Positions 42,370 to 52,586 of a stretch of 64,000 bases of DNA are shown one piece after another. A program made the translations under genes and the position numbers. Below the pieces are notes generated by a model, which saw nothing but the letters and a program-made list of their open reading frames with translations, had not been told where the DNA came from and did not search any database. Source of the DNA: Candidatus Electrothrix aestuarii (GTDB lineage Bacteria; Desulfobacterota; Desulfobulbia; Desulfobulbales; Desulfobulbaceae); assembly GCA_032595685.2 (NCBI GenBank), contig CP159373.1, forward strand, positions 3,981,821 through 4,045,820, given 5' to 3'. How positions within the stretch are numbered: position 1 is the first letter of the stretch; every line of letters begins with the position of its first letter.

Positions 42370-43668
42370 ATGAAAAAGCTGCTTGCAGGAACCCAGTTTT
42401 TTGCTACATTAAAATATTTGGCGCAACACAAAGGCGACAAACAAAGACACTGGGTAATAAAAATGAAAGAAGGCAGCATATTGCTTGCTGACGTACGAGA
42501 CAGACTTGCTGAAGAAGAAAAAAGCCGTTTGTCTTCCTTTGCCTGCCTGAGTCAGGATAGGATTCGCCGAAGTCAAGAAAAACGACAAGGATACCGGCAA
42601 GCCTTTGCCAAAGATGCAGATCGTATCCTTCATTCCAAGGCCTATACCCGCTATATTGATAAAACGCAGGTTTTTTCGCTGATCGAGAACGATCACATTA
42701 CCCACCGGGTACTGCATGTGCAGCTGGTTTCCAGGATCGCCAGAACGGCAGGGCGTTTTCTGGGGCTCAATGAGGACCTGATCGAAGCAATTGCCTTGGG
42801 CCATGACATTGGACATCCTCCTTTTGGGCATGAAGGTGAAAATATCCTGCATAGCCTTTGCCAAGACCACGGTTTGCCTGGTTTTCGCCATAATATTCAA
42901 TCTGTTCATTTTTTGGATAAAATTGAAAAACATGGGGTAGGGTGGAACCTGAGCCTTCAGGTTCTGGATGGCATTCTCTGTCATGATGGAGAAGCAAACA
43001 GCACTCGGCTTATTCCAGATAGCCAACGAGAACGGAGTTTTTCTGTTTTTGATCAGCTCGTGGCAGAGGAGGCCTTTCAGAGGAGCTTGCTTCCTATGAC
43101 CTTTGAAGGCTGCCTGGTACGCTTGGCTGATACTATCGCCTACATCGGTCGTGATATCGAAGATGCCATCGAGCTGCAATTGATTACGCGGAATGAAATA
43201 CCTACTGCCTGCGCAAATATTTTAGGGAAAAGTAACGGCACCATTGTACACACCCTGGTGACGGATCTTATAGCCAATAATGCATCTCTTCGGCAAAATA
43301 TGCCAGGTTCCAAAGATTCTCCTTTGGCTCTAGGCTTTAGTGAGGAGATCGGCGCAGCCCTGCTGGAACTGAAAAAATTCAACTATGAACGAATCTACCG
43401 AAATCTTTTTTTTAAACCGGATTTCCGGCGTATTCATTCCTGTTACGAGCAACTGTTTTCGTTTTACCTTGATCAGCTCACAAAGAACACTGCATCCCCG
43501 GAAAAGAAGCGGGGGGTCTGGCATTCTATGCCGGAGAGTTATCTGAATAACCAGAGCCCGGCAGCTATAGTCCGAGATTATCTTGCCGGGATGACCGATA
43601 AATATTTTCTTCATCAGGCGGAACTGCTTGGGTGTGATGTGCCGGAACGTAAATGTATAATAAACTAA
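42370..43668 (+). CDS. dgt: Deoxyguanosinetriphosphate triphosphohydrolase-like HD protein
   Basis: 432 residues. HD-domain signature: H-R-V-L-H-V-Q-L-V-S-R-I-A-R-T, I-A-L-G-H-D-I-G-H-P-P-F-G-H-E-G-E, C-H-D-G-E, and D-T-I-A-Y-I-G-R-D-I-E-D near the middle. The conserved Y-T-R-Y-I-D-K-T-Q-V-F-S precedes it. Such enzymes cleave dNTPs to nucleoside plus triphosphate and limit phage DNA synthesis or tune dNTP pools. The start may be Met1 or Met32 (42463). The C-terminus overlaps the ClC gene by 16 bases. The substrate (dGTP or broader) is not deducible. Confidence 0.88.
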   Translation: MKKLLAGTQFFATLKYLAQHKGDKQRHWVIKMKEGSILLADVRDRLAEEEKSRLSSFACLSQDRIRRSQEKRQGYRQAFAKDADRILHSKAYTRYIDKTQVFSLIENDHITHRVLHVQLVSRIARTAGRFLGLNEDLIEAIALGHDIGHPPFGHEGENILHSLCQDHGLPGFRHNIQSVHFLDKIEKHGVGWNLSLQVLDGILCHDGEANSTRLIPDSQRERSFSVFDQLVAEEAFQRSLLPMTFEGCLVRLADTIAYIGRDIEDAIELQLITRNEIPTACANILGKSNGTIVHTLVTDLIANNASLRQNMPGSKDSPLALGFSEEIGAALLELKKFNYERIYRNLFFKPDFRRIHSCYEQLFSFYLDQLTKNTASPEKKRGVWHSMPESYLNNQSPAAIVRDYLAGMTDKYFLHQAELLGCDVPERKCIIN

Positions 43669-45464
43669 AAGGCTTTATGCCGGGTGAGAACACAGTAGTT
43701 ATTGTTACGGCGGCTGTCATAGGTATCTTGGCCGGTGGTGTAATTATTGTTTTCAGGGAATCGGTTGAATTGGTTCATGAGCTTATCTTTAAGCACGGCC
43801 ATGAATTGCTTGGTATTAACGAAGTGGGAGGTTGGAAAGAGCTGTTTAAAGAAGGCGGCTGGCGAAGGCTGCTTCTGCCTCTGATCCCTATGTTCGGTAT
43901 GGTTTTGCTTATACCTCTTTCCATGTTTTTTCCTGGAGATGTGAACGGATACGGGTTCACCAAATTTCTTCGTAAGGTTAACCTGGAAAACGGGGTGATT
44001 AATGCCCGAAATATCTTTATAAAGATCGCAGCTACCGCTATCACTATCGGTTCGGGTAATTCTGCTGGCGTGGAGGGACCCACTGCCCAGATCGGCGGGG
44101 CCCTTGGTTCTCAGTTCGGGCAGAGACTCAGGGTTTCCGGGGCTCGGATGAAGGTATATATAGCCGCAGGCAGCGCCGGGGCCATTGCAGGAATTTTTAA
44201 CGCGCCTTTAGCTGGTATTTTCTTTGCCGCAGAAATTATTTTGCTCGGAACCTATAAGATCTCTTCCTTTTCCGCCTTGGTTGTTGCCTCTGCAATGTCC
44301 ACCGTGGTTTCGCGAGCCTATTACGGTAAGGTGGCTGCTTTTCCCATACCGGATTATCACATGGTGAACCCGCTGGTGGAAATCCCCTTATATGCTGTCA
44401 TGGCCGTGCTGATCGGCCTGCTTGCTGTCGCTCATATCCGTTTTTTCTACTTTGTACGGGATAAGTTTGAGGCTGTTCGGCTGAACAAGTATATGAAGCC
44501 TATTATAGGGGCTTTTCTCGTCGGGAGTATCGGTATTGTTTTTCCCCAGGTCATGGGAGATGGTTATGAGTATATTGAACAGGTCCTGGCTGGTGATGGC
44601 GTTGTCTGGGTTATGCTGGCTCTGATAGCCCTGAAGTCAATCTCTACCGCCATAACTCTTGGTTCTGGTGGCGCTGGAGGTATCTTTGCTCCAGCCTTGT
44701 TTATCGGGGCGGTCATCGGTGGTGCCTTTGGGGGGATTGTTCACAGAGTTTTGCCGGATTTTACCGCAACGCCAGGGGCTTATGCTACGATTGGTATCGG
44801 AGCCTTCTTAGCTGCTTCGACCCATGCCCCCATGACCGCTATCTTTCTCCTTGTTGAGATGACAGGGAATTATATCATTATTGTCCCGGTTATGCTGACC
44901 GCCATCGTGGGGACTGTAACAGCCAATAAATTTTATACCGATTCCATTGATACGGTTGATTTTACCCGGGACGGGATTAATATCCATGAGGGGAGGGAAG
45001 TAGCGATCCTGAAGTCTATCCGTGTTGGCAAGGCTATCAGCGAGGATGTTGATTTTATCAGCGAGACCGCCAATATCAATAATTTGCTGGACCTCTTTGC
45101 CATTGCTAAGGACTCCTTCTACTTTCCTGTTGTGGATCATGAGGGTAAGATGGTTGGTATTGTTTCCATGCAGGATGTGAAAACCATCCTCCATGATGAG
45201 CAACAGCGCTGTTGCCATTTAGTCGGAGCCATTTGCAGCCGGGATGTCATTACCCTGACCCCGGATCACAACCTCTTTGATGCCATGCAGCTTTTTGATG
45301 TTAAAGGTTTAGAGGAAATCCCGGTAGTGGAAACGATGGAGGAACAGTGGGTGGTTGGAAAACTCAAGCGTCGGGATGTTATCTCTGTGTATAATCATGA
45401 AGTACTGAAGCGGGGTATCAGTGAAAAGGCTGAGGATATTCGCCTGCTTTGTTCATCATCCTGA
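43653..45464 (+). CDS. ClC-family chloride channel/transporter with CBS domains
   Basis: 603 residues, about 11 membrane segments plus a C-terminal tandem CBS pair (from about residue 455). Selectivity-filter motifs are visible: G-S-G-N-S-A-G-V-E-G-P-T-A-Q-I-G, A-A-G-S-A-G-A-I-A-G-I-F-N-A-P-L-A-G, and G-S-G-G-A-G-G-I-F-A-P-A-L-F-I-G. These follow the ClC pattern, though the first has N-S-A in place of G-x-S at the usual S. The gating Glu (G-x-E-G-P) is retained, pointing to an H+/Cl- exchanger-type protein. CBS domains would sense adenine nucleotides. Overlaps the dgt-like gene by 16 bases. Confidence 0.88.
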   Translation: MYNKLKGFMPGENTVVIVTAAVIGILAGGVIIVFRESVELVHELIFKHGHELLGINEVGGWKELFKEGGWRRLLLPLIPMFGMVLLIPLSMFFPGDVNGYGFTKFLRKVNLENGVINARNIFIKIAATAITIGSGNSAGVEGPTAQIGGALGSQFGQRLRVSGARMKVYIAAGSAGAIAGIFNAPLAGIFFAAEIILLGTYKISSFSALVVASAMSTVVSRAYYGKVAAFPIPDYHMVNPLVEIPLYAVMAVLIGLLAVAHIRFFYFVRDKFEAVRLNKYMKPIIGAFLVGSIGIVFPQVMGDGYEYIEQVLAGDGVVWVMLALIALKSISTAITLGSGGAGGIFAPALFIGAVIGGAFGGIVHRVLPDFTATPGAYATIGIGAFLAASTHAPMTAIFLLVEMTGNYIIIVPVMLTAIVGTVTANKFYTDSIDTVDFTRDGINIHEGREVAILKSIRVGKAISEDVDFISETANINNLLDLFAIAKDSFYFPVVDHEGKMVGIVSMQDVKTILHDEQQRCCHLVGAICSRDVITLTPDHNLFDAMQLFDVKGLEEIPVVETMEEQWVVGKLKRRDVISVYNHEVLKRGISEKAEDIRLLCSSS

Positions 45465-45478
45465 TCTGGAGCTTTGCA

Positions 45479-45856
45479 ATGAAACTCACTCTTTTTTCCT
45501 TTGGCTTTAAACATGGCTACCCAGAGGCCAATATAGTCTGGGATGTCCGCTTTCTTCCTAATCCCTACTGGGAGAAGCATTTGCGGGATCATACAGGCCA
45601 GGAAGCACAGGTGTCGGACTATGTCTTGAGTAATCCCACAGGTCAGGAATTTTTAGAACATCTTTCTCATCTCATTTCCTTGACCGTACGCAAGCATAAA
45701 TCAAGGCGGCGGGAAGAATTGCGGTGTGCGATCGGTTGTACTGGTGGGCGCCATCGCTCTGTTGCTGTGACAGAATACCTGCGCAATATCTTATCGCAAT
45801 GCCTTGAGAGTAAAGATGAGCTGGTCGTATTTCACCGTGATATAGATAAAGAATAA
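45479..45856 (+). CDS. RapZ C-terminal-domain protein
   Basis: 125 residues from ATG at 45479 (GGAG seven bases upstream; a 10-codon longer frame is less likely). It contains only the C-terminal domain of RapZ: F-S-F-G-F-K-H-G-Y-P-E-A, D-V-R-F-L-P-N-P-Y, the T-G-Q-E-A-Q-V-S-D-Y helix and I-G-C-T-G-G-R-H-R-S-V-A-V. In E. coli this half of RapZ binds the small RNA GlmZ/GlmY and the sugar-phosphate; the N-terminal kinase-like half is missing. Stand-alone versions are known but their role is unsettled; sugar-phosphate or RNA binding is a reasonable guess. Confidence 0.85.
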   Translation: MKLTLFSFGFKHGYPEANIVWDVRFLPNPYWEKHLRDHTGQEAQVSDYVLSNPTGQEFLEHLSHLISLTVRKHKSRRREELRCAIGCTGGRHRSVAVTEYLRNILSQCLESKDELVVFHRDIDKE

Positions 45857-45968
45857 GAGAAAGAGTAACAAGGTAAAGATGAACAGTATGCAAGCGGGGC
45901 AATTATAAAGATACAAGCAAAGCACATTGCCTGAACCAATGAATGAGAAGTACTTTGGAGGGAACAGT

Positions 45969-46298
45969 ATGAAGGAATTGCTTAAGAATTTAATTTATAC
46001 AGGGGTTGGGGCTGCTTTTCTTACCCGAGAAAAAATCGATGAAATCCGTAAGGAATTAGTAGAGCGCGGTAATCTGACCAAGGAAGAGGGAAAGGAATTT
46101 GTTGAGGACCTCCTGAAAAAATCAGATGGTGCTCGGGACCAGCTGGAACTGTGGCTTAATCGTCAGATTGAAGAGCGTATTAAAGGGCTGAATCTTGCGA
46201 CTGCGGATGAGGTCAATGAGCTCCGCCGTCAAGTAGAGGAATTGCAGGTTGCTTTAAACAGTAAGGATGCCCCTGAGACGAGTAGTACTGATGCGTAA
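45969..46298 (+). CDS. Phasin-like protein
   Basis: 109 residues from the ATG at 45969, which follows GGAGGG; the longer frame starting at 45927 lacks a site. The N-terminus (L-L-K-N-L-I-Y-T-G-V-G-A-A-F-L-T) is mildly hydrophobic, then a long amphipathic helix (E-K-I-D-E-I-R-K-E-L-V-E-R-G-N-L-T-K-E-E) and a C-terminal coiled coil (D-E-V-N-E-L-R-R-Q-V-E-E-L). This is the layout of PHA-granule-associated phasin-like proteins, also common in bacteria without PHA. It lies six bases upstream of the UbiB kinase gene and probably is co-expressed; the link to that kinase recurs in other genomes, by my recollection. Confidence 0.7.
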   Translation: MKELLKNLIYTGVGAAFLTREKIDEIRKELVERGNLTKEEGKEFVEDLLKKSDGARDQLELWLNRQIEERIKGLNLATADEVNELRRQVEELQVALNSKDAPETSSTDA

Positions 46299-46304
46299 TT
46301 TTTG

Positions 46305-48050
46305 ATGGTGAGTATCAGGAGACTGGGTGCTATCAACCGTACCTACCGACACCTTACCCGATACCGGCAGATTCTGCGGATTTTGTTTAAATACGGTTTT
46401 CATGATTTGGTCGATTATTTACATATTGATCACTATCTGGAAACTGGCTTACAGATGATCAACCGCACTCCCCGTGAGCAGATTTTCCGCTATTCCCGAC
46501 CGGAACGTCTGCGCATGGGGCTGGAGGAATTGGGGCCGACCTTTATTAAACTGGGGCAGCTGCTCTCCAGTCGTCCTGATTTTATTTCACCGGATTATCT
46601 TGAAGAACTGAGAAAACTTCAGGATAATGTTCCCCCTTTTTCCTATCAGGAAGTACAGCAGATTTTTCAGGAGGATCAGGGGAAAGATCCCCAGGAAATT
46701 TTTTCCTATTTTTCCACTACGCCGCTTGCTGCCGCCTCCATAGGGCAGGTGCATCTCGCCCGCATATCTTCGAAGACCCTGAACGCAGCAGGATATCAGC
46801 AATATTCTTCAAGCGTTTTAGAACGGGATGTGGTTGTCAAGGTGCAGCGGCCCGGTCTGGAGAATATCATTTCGGTTGACCTGGAGATTCTCTCGCAAAT
46901 CGCGAAGTTAATGGAGGATCATTTTGAAGAGGTGCAAGGACATCAACCCACAGTTATTGTGGAGGAGTTTGCCCTTAGTCTCTCGCAGGAGATTGATTTT
47001 ACTATTGAACTCTCCAATATTCATCATTTCTCTCTTCTGCTCTCCGACAATCCGAACATTCATGTTCCTGAAGTTTTTCCTGATCTGTCGACAGAGCGCA
47101 TTCTGGTGATGGAGCGGGTCAAGGGCATCAAGGCCTCCCATGTCTTAGAGTTGAAAAAGCAGGGCTACGATCTCCCTCTTATTGCGGAGCGAGGGGCGAA
47201 CCTGGTGATGGAGCAGATCTTTGTGCATGGCTTTTTTCATGCTGATCCTCATCCGGGCAATCTCTTTATTTTACCGGGCAATATCATCTGCTTTATTGAT
47301 TTCGGTCAGATGGGGAGATTGCTCCTCAAAGATCGGGAGAATTTTACAGATTTTATTATCAGTATCACCTCCGGTAATGAATATGAGGTGGTCAGCGGCA
47401 TCCTCAAGATGACGATCCAGAAAGGTGAGGTGGATCATGACAGACTGGCTTTGGATATAAGTGACTTAGTCAGCCGCTACATGCATCTTCCCATTGGTGA
47501 GCTTGAGTTGGAAAAAGTACATCTTGAACTGCTGAAGCTGCTGAGTAAGCATCGCCTTTTTCTCAAACCGAATCTTTATCTGATGTTTAAGGCCCTGGCA
47601 ACGGTGGAAGGTGTCGGGATGATGCTGGCTCCTGAGCTTGAGATTTTGACCCTTGCCCAACCTTTTATGAAAAAAATCAAGTTGAACAGGGTCCATCCGC
47701 GTCGTCTGGTTGATGATTTTGCCACAACCGGGTACCAGTATCTCAGCTTGATCCGTGACCTTCCCGGCGAAACCCGGAGTATCCTGACGCAGCTCCGCCA
47801 GGGCAGGATGAAAATAGAATTCAAGCACCGGGGGCTCCTCCCCTTGGAACGCGCTCTGTACCGGGTTTCCAATCGCATTGCCTTTGCCATAGTCCTTGCT
47901 GCCCAAATCGTTGGCTCTTCCCTGATTGTTCTTTCCGGCATCAAGCCGCATTGGCATGATATTCCTGTGATAGGATTGGCTGGATTTCTCATAGCCGGGA
48001 TCATGGGCTTCTGGCTCCTGATTTCTATCCTGAGGAGGGGAAAACTGTGA
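46305..48050 (+). CDS. AarF/UbiB-family atypical kinase
   Basis: 581 residues from ATG 46305 (a TTG just before is less likely). Hallmarks of ABC1/UbiB kinases: K-x-G-Q (T-F-I-K-L-G-Q-L-L-S-S-R-P-D) near residue 80, the A-A-S-I-G-Q-V-H (Ala-rich loop that replaces the Gly-rich loop), V-V-K-V-Q-R-P-G, G-F-F-H-A-D-P-H-P-G-N and I-D-F-G-Q-M-G. Two membrane helices at the C-terminus (about residues 525-580) anchor it. It supports ubiquinone or menaquinone biosynthesis and lipid handling by an ATP-dependent mechanism not fully known. Confidence 0.9.
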   Translation: MVSIRRLGAINRTYRHLTRYRQILRILFKYGFHDLVDYLHIDHYLETGLQMINRTPREQIFRYSRPERLRMGLEELGPTFIKLGQLLSSRPDFISPDYLEELRKLQDNVPPFSYQEVQQIFQEDQGKDPQEIFSYFSTTPLAAASIGQVHLARISSKTLNAAGYQQYSSSVLERDVVVKVQRPGLENIISVDLEILSQIAKLMEDHFEEVQGHQPTVIVEEFALSLSQEIDFTIELSNIHHFSLLLSDNPNIHVPEVFPDLSTERILVMERVKGIKASHVLELKKQGYDLPLIAERGANLVMEQIFVHGFFHADPHPGNLFILPGNIICFIDFGQMGRLLLKDRENFTDFIISITSGNEYEVVSGILKMTIQKGEVDHDRLALDISDLVSRYMHLPIGELELEKVHLELLKLLSKHRLFLKPNLYLMFKALATVEGVGMMLAPELEILTLAQPFMKKIKLNRVHPRRLVDDFATTGYQYLSLIRDLPGETRSILTQLRQGRMKIEFKHRGLLPLERALYRVSNRIAFAIVLAAQIVGSSLIVLSGIKPHWHDIPVIGLAGFLIAGIMGFWLLISILRRGKL

Positions 48051-48115
48051 CACAGGTCTTGCTCTAACGACAGGTGCTAGAACCATATTTATTCATTGCT
48101 AATCCTTGGGTCTGA

Positions 48116-48146
48116 TACACCGCCATAAGGGGCGGGGTGTTTATTT
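48116..48146 (+). terminator. Hairpin after the UbiB gene
   Basis: ACACCGCC-ATAA-GGGGCGGGGTGT forms a stem with a small bulge followed by TTATTT. A weak terminator, or a member of the short GC-palindrome family that also occurs near 12020. Confidence 0.4.
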
Positions 48147-48178
48147 ATGTAATGTGAGTACAAGGTACAAGGTTCTCC

Positions 48179-50806
48179 ATGCAGGAATCTACAGCAGGAT
48201 ACCACAAACGATCTTACCGACCGGAGTATAGCATCTTGCTTACTTCGCTGTTCTTTTCCGCCCTCCTTCCCCTCGTTTCCTTAACCTTTCTGAGCTTATA
48301 TTTGAAGACATGGCATTGGCCCTATGAGCCTCTCCATGCCCTTCTTGAGTCGCTTGGTTCCTTTGCCGCTATAACGCTCTCTCTCTTTATTCTGATCATG
48401 AGACGCAACCGGAAGCTCGGCCGGAAGTATCTCTGGATTGCCAGTACGCTCATGGGAATGGGGGTACTTGATCTCTTTCATGCCAGCATGCACCCGGGAA
48501 ACGTTTTTATCTGGCTTCATTGTCTTGCAATAATGCTTGGTGGTCCGACCCTTGCTTTGGTTTTGCTCCCAGAACATCTGGCAGACGCCCCTGGTTCGCG
48601 TTTCTTACCCTGTGCAACAGGGCTCAGCAGTGTTTTTGTTGGAACATTCTCCTTTTTCTTCCCCGAATGTCTCCCTCTCATGCTGGAAAAAGAAGAATTT
48701 ACCCTGCTTGCTGACGGCATGAATGCAATAGGAGTAATTGGTTTTCTTCTCGCATGGTTTCATTTTTGTTTACGCGATGTTGGAGAGAAATTTCGCAATG
48801 AAAAGATTTTGTTGGCAAATTTTAGCCTGCTCTTTGCTGTGTCAGCCCTTTTGTTCGATTTTTCTACCTTATGGGGTCCGTCCTGGTGGCTGATGCATGT
48901 TGTTCGACTGATCGCTTATTTAGTGCTCCTTCAATTTTTCTTGAAAATTTATAGCCAAGATATCGGATATATCCGGCACAATCAAGCTGAGTTAAAACAA
49001 CGCACTGAACAACTGGAGCGCACTCAAAGACATCTGAGTGATATTATCGAATACTCTCCCACCGCAATTACTTTGAAGGATGTCACGGGGAAGTTTATTG
49101 TCGTTAACCGAAAATTCAGTGACCTTTTTGCCTATTCCCAGGAAGAGCTTATCGGCAAAACAGTGACCGACCTCTTTCCTGCTGATGCTGCACGAGATCA
49201 GCAGGGTGAGGATGAAAAAGTCCTTCAGCTGGGGGAACCAACAGAGGTTGAGGAAAAATATTGTTATCTCACCAGCCAAAAATCCTGCCATATTGCAAAA
49301 GAAACAACGACCTTTATTGTCGATCGTTTTCCTCTTAGAGGCGCAGATAATGCAATTTACGGGGTGGGAAGTGTCATGACCGATATTTCCGAGCGTAAGC
49401 GGATCGAAACGGAAAGAAAAAAACTTTTATCCGAGAATGTCGGACGTATCAAAGAATTGCACTGTCTTTACGGCCTTTCCCGTCTGGCTGAACAGTCTGA
49501 TTCTGCGCTCGTGGACATTCTCAGGGACATGGTGGAACTTATAGCTTCTTCGTGGCAATACGCAGACTATGCTGGCTCTCGCATTATTATTGATGATCTG
49601 GAAGCAGTCAGTGAACGATTTGAAGAGACGCAGTGGATTCAGGAAGCCCCGGTGGTTCTTGATGGGGAAATTCGGGGGCGGGTGCAGGTCTGTTATAATA
49701 AGGAATTCCCTGATGCTTATGAAGGACCCTTTCAGAAAGCGGAGCGGCACCTGATTAATGAAATTTCAGTCCGACTCGGTAATATTGTTCAGAAAAAAAA
49801 TGCAGATCTTGAGCTGAGAAAAGCGTATGAGTTTACGACGAAAATAATCGAAGAGTTTCCTGTAGGGCTTTCCGTGTACAACCGGGAAGGAAAGTGTATT
49901 GCGAATAATAGCTGCATGAAAAAAATTACCGGTTTTTCTCAAGATCAGCAGCTTTGCGGAAATTATAATGAATTTGATTATTGGCAGGAAACAGGTCTTT
50001 GCAAGGCGGCAGAACAGAGTGTTACAGAAAACAGTAATATATGCCATAATTTCAAGATGGAAGCTGAATCTGGTAAGAAAAATTTTTTTAAAGGAGTCTT
50101 TGTTCCCTTTAGCCTTCATGATGAACAACGCCTCCTGTTGATGATAGAAAACGTGACCGAGCGAAAGGAGGCAGAGGCTGAACTGAAATCAGCCCTGCTT
50201 GAAAAGGAATCCCTGCTCAAGGAGATTCACCATCGGGTCAAGAACAACATGCAGATCGTAGCCAGCCTTATGTTTCTGCAATCCCAGATGGTGAAAAACA
50301 AAGAGGCCTTTGATATTCTTCAGGAAAGTCAGGACAGGATACGAAGCATGGGCTTGGTGCATGAGTTGCTCTATCAGTCAGGGAGTCTTTCCAGGGTTCC
50401 ATTTAAAGAATATCTTGAGACCTTGATCTCCTCTTTGCAACAATCCTATGCGACGCATGATGCCTTATTTGAAATGGAGGCAGAAGCCATTGACCTTCCG
50501 GTCGATACTGCGGTCCCATGTGGTTTGATTGTTAATGAGCTTATTACGAATAGCTTTAAGCACGCTTTTAAAGAAAAAAAGGGGCCTGGTTCAGAGGATA
50601 TCCTGATCATTCGTTTGAGTAAAGATGGAGATGTGTGCGAGCTCTCTGTTACTGATAATGGCCCAGGGTTTTCTGCGGATTATGACTGGGGCTCTTCCAG
50701 CACCCTTGGTTTAAATCTTATTCGTACCCTGTCAAGCCAATTGGATGCAGAATTGAAATTTGAATATCAGGACGGCTTGACCTGCCTATTGCGTTTTTCC
50801 GCTTGA
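48179..50806 (+). CDS. Membrane histidine kinase with MASE-like sensor, PAS domains and HisKA_2/HATPase
   Basis: 875 residues. The N-terminal 260 residues form seven or eight helices with L-D-L-F-H-A-S-M-H-P-G (MASE3-like integral membrane sensor). Two PAS-type domains follow (I-E-Y-S-P-T-A-I-T-L-K-D, then F-P-V-G-L-S-V-Y-N-R) flanking a GAF-like region. The kinase core is HisKA_2: L-L-K-E-I-H-H-R-V-K-N-N-M-Q-I-V (phospho-His) with N-E-L-I-T-N-S-F-K-H-A-F and D-N-G-P-G-F as ATP-binding motifs. Its partner may be the downstream hybrid regulator, 70 bases away on the same strand. Ligand unknown. Confidence 0.85.
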   Translation: MQESTAGYHKRSYRPEYSILLTSLFFSALLPLVSLTFLSLYLKTWHWPYEPLHALLESLGSFAAITLSLFILIMRRNRKLGRKYLWIASTLMGMGVLDLFHASMHPGNVFIWLHCLAIMLGGPTLALVLLPEHLADAPGSRFLPCATGLSSVFVGTFSFFFPECLPLMLEKEEFTLLADGMNAIGVIGFLLAWFHFCLRDVGEKFRNEKILLANFSLLFAVSALLFDFSTLWGPSWWLMHVVRLIAYLVLLQFFLKIYSQDIGYIRHNQAELKQRTEQLERTQRHLSDIIEYSPTAITLKDVTGKFIVVNRKFSDLFAYSQEELIGKTVTDLFPADAARDQQGEDEKVLQLGEPTEVEEKYCYLTSQKSCHIAKETTTFIVDRFPLRGADNAIYGVGSVMTDISERKRIETERKKLLSENVGRIKELHCLYGLSRLAEQSDSALVDILRDMVELIASSWQYADYAGSRIIIDDLEAVSERFEETQWIQEAPVVLDGEIRGRVQVCYNKEFPDAYEGPFQKAERHLINEISVRLGNIVQKKNADLELRKAYEFTTKIIEEFPVGLSVYNREGKCIANNSCMKKITGFSQDQQLCGNYNEFDYWQETGLCKAAEQSVTENSNICHNFKMEAESGKKNFFKGVFVPFSLHDEQRLLLMIENVTERKEAEAELKSALLEKESLLKEIHHRVKNNMQIVASLMFLQSQMVKNKEAFDILQESQDRIRSMGLVHELLYQSGSLSRVPFKEYLETLISSLQQSYATHDALFEMEAEAIDLPVDTAVPCGLIVNELITNSFKHAFKEKKGPGSEDILIIRLSKDGDVCELSVTDNGPGFSADYDWGSSSTLGLNLIRTLSSQLDAELKFEYQDGLTCLLRFSA

Positions 50807-50875
50807 AGTGAACTTCTTTGTATAAGAGAAGAGAAATATATAATATCAGACATCTGCTGCGTAGAGCAAAAAATC

Positions 50876-52564
50876 ATGAATGATGATAAGGAAAAGGCTG
50901 TACGGATACTGGTAGTTGAAGATGAGGCTATTATCGGCATGGAGCTTCAGGCCAGATTGGTGCGACATGGGTACGATGTCCCGCTGGTGGTGGATACCGG
51001 TCTGAAAGCCATTGATAAGGCTGGCGAGCTGCAGCCGGAGCTTATCCTTATGGATATTTTGCTTAAAGGGGAAATGGACGGTATAGAAGCAGCAGAGGAG
51101 ATTCGTAATAAGTATGCTATTCCGATTGTCTTCCTCACCGCTAATACGGACAAAACAACCTTTGAGCGCGCAAAAAAATCAGCACCTCTGGGCTATATCC
51201 AAAAGCCCTTTCAGGAAAATGTGCTCTTTTCCACCATAGAAATTGCCTTGTATAAGGGAAGAACCGAGAAGGAGCTGGATCTCTACAGGCATCATCTGGA
51301 GGATATGGTCAGAGAAAAAACTAATGATCTGATCCGGATTAACCAGGAGCTTGTCATTGCTAAAGAGGCGGCTGAGGCGGCAAACGAGGCTAAAACAGAA
51401 TTCCTGACCAATATGAGTCATGAGATCTGCACGCCGCTGAATATTATTTTGGGGAATATCCGTCTTGCCTTAGACACCTCTCTTTCGCAGGATCAGGAGC
51501 AATTTCTTGCTGATGCCTATCAGTCTTCAGATTCCCTGATGCATATCCTTAATGATATTCTTGATATATCCAAGATGGAGGCCGGGCAGCTCACCTTGGA
51601 AAATAAACCTTTTGAACTGCGCTCGGCAATTCAGCAGATGACGAAGCCTTTTCTCCTGCGCAGCAAACAAAAGGGCCTGGAATTCACCTGCGAGATTAAC
51701 GAATCGGTGCCTGATAAGCTGCTTGGGGATATGAAACGGATTGAGCAAATCCTTAGTAAAATTCTTGATAATGCTATTAAATTCACAGATACAGGTGTGG
51801 TAAATTTTACACTGAAGCTGTCTTCCCGTAATGAGAAAGGTGCCTTGATCGAATTTTGCGTGGCAGATACTGGCCAGGGAATCCAAGAGGCGTTTAAAAG
51901 CCAGGTCTTTAACGGTTTTGCCCAGGCTGATACCAGCATGACAAGGCGTTTTGGTGGCGTAGGGTTGGGGCTGACAGTTTGTGAGAGGTTAGTTAAATTA
52001 CTTGGTGGCAAGATATGGTTTGAAACAGAGGTAGCTCATGGGAGTACCTTCTGTTTTTCCTTATATTTAAGGCGACAGCAAAGCCAGGTAAGCAAGGAAT
52101 GCTCTGGCGAGAATGATCCAGAGAAAAAATTGGGTGTCAATCTTCATATACTTTTGGTTGAGGACAACCTTTTTAACCAGCAGCTGATCAAAACCATTTT
52201 TGAAGGCAATGGGCATAAGGTGACTGTGGCTGCTGATGGTTTGCAGTGCTTGAAATTATTAACGGATAATGAGTACTCCGTCATTGTTATGGATATTCAG
52301 ATGCCTGTTATGGATGGCATAGACGCAACAAAATATATACGGGCATGTGAACGGGGTGAGATATTCAGCGAGCATCGATACGAGGAAGAGCTGAGCGCGT
52401 TGCGTGCTCACATTCAGGGAAAATATACACCTATTGTGGCTCTCACAGCTCATGCCATGTCTGAGGATAGGCAAAAATGCCTGCACGCGGGTATGGATGA
52501 TTATCTGACCAAGCCCTTCCGACCGGACAAGGATTTTTCTGTGATAAAGCGGGTTGCGCGTTAG
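50876..52564 (+). CDS. Hybrid two-component protein: REC-HisKA-HATPase-REC
   Basis: 562 residues. An N-terminal receiver ([26 protein letters not shown]) is followed by a HisKA domain with [10 protein letters not shown] (the usual Arg of H-E-I-R-T-P-L is Cys). HATPase ([19 protein letters not shown]) and a second receiver ([20 protein letters not shown]) follow. The second receiver carries a charged insertion of about 30 residues after the phospho-Asp loop. The order REC first suggests it receives signal from the kinase upstream. Converges on the next kinase gene. Confidence 0.88.
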   Translation: MNDDKEKAVRILVVEDEAIIGMELQARLVRHGYDVPLVVDTGLKAIDKAGELQPELILMDILLKGEMDGIEAAEEIRNKYAIPIVFLTANTDKTTFERAKKSAPLGYIQKPFQENVLFSTIEIALYKGRTEKELDLYRHHLEDMVREKTNDLIRINQELVIAKEAAEAANEAKTEFLTNMSHEICTPLNIILGNIRLALDTSLSQDQEQFLADAYQSSDSLMHILNDILDISKMEAGQLTLENKPFELRSAIQQMTKPFLLRSKQKGLEFTCEINESVPDKLLGDMKRIEQILSKILDNAIKFTDTGVVNFTLKLSSRNEKGALIEFCVADTGQGIQEAFKSQVFNGFAQADTSMTRRFGGVGLGLTVCERLVKLLGGKIWFETEVAHGSTFCFSLYLRRQQSQVSKECSGENDPEKKLGVNLHILLVEDNLFNQQLIKTIFEGNGHKVTVAADGLQCLKLLTDNEYSVIVMDIQMPVMDGIDATKYIRACERGEIFSEHRYEEELSALRAHIQGKYTPIVALTAHAMSEDRQKCLHAGMDDYLTKPFRPDKDFSVIKRVAR

Positions 52565-52586
52565 TGTATTCACTGTGCTCATTGCG

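Noticed and set aside
42409..43179. 256-codon minus-strand frame
   Set aside because: Antisense of the HD-domain dGTPase-like gene.
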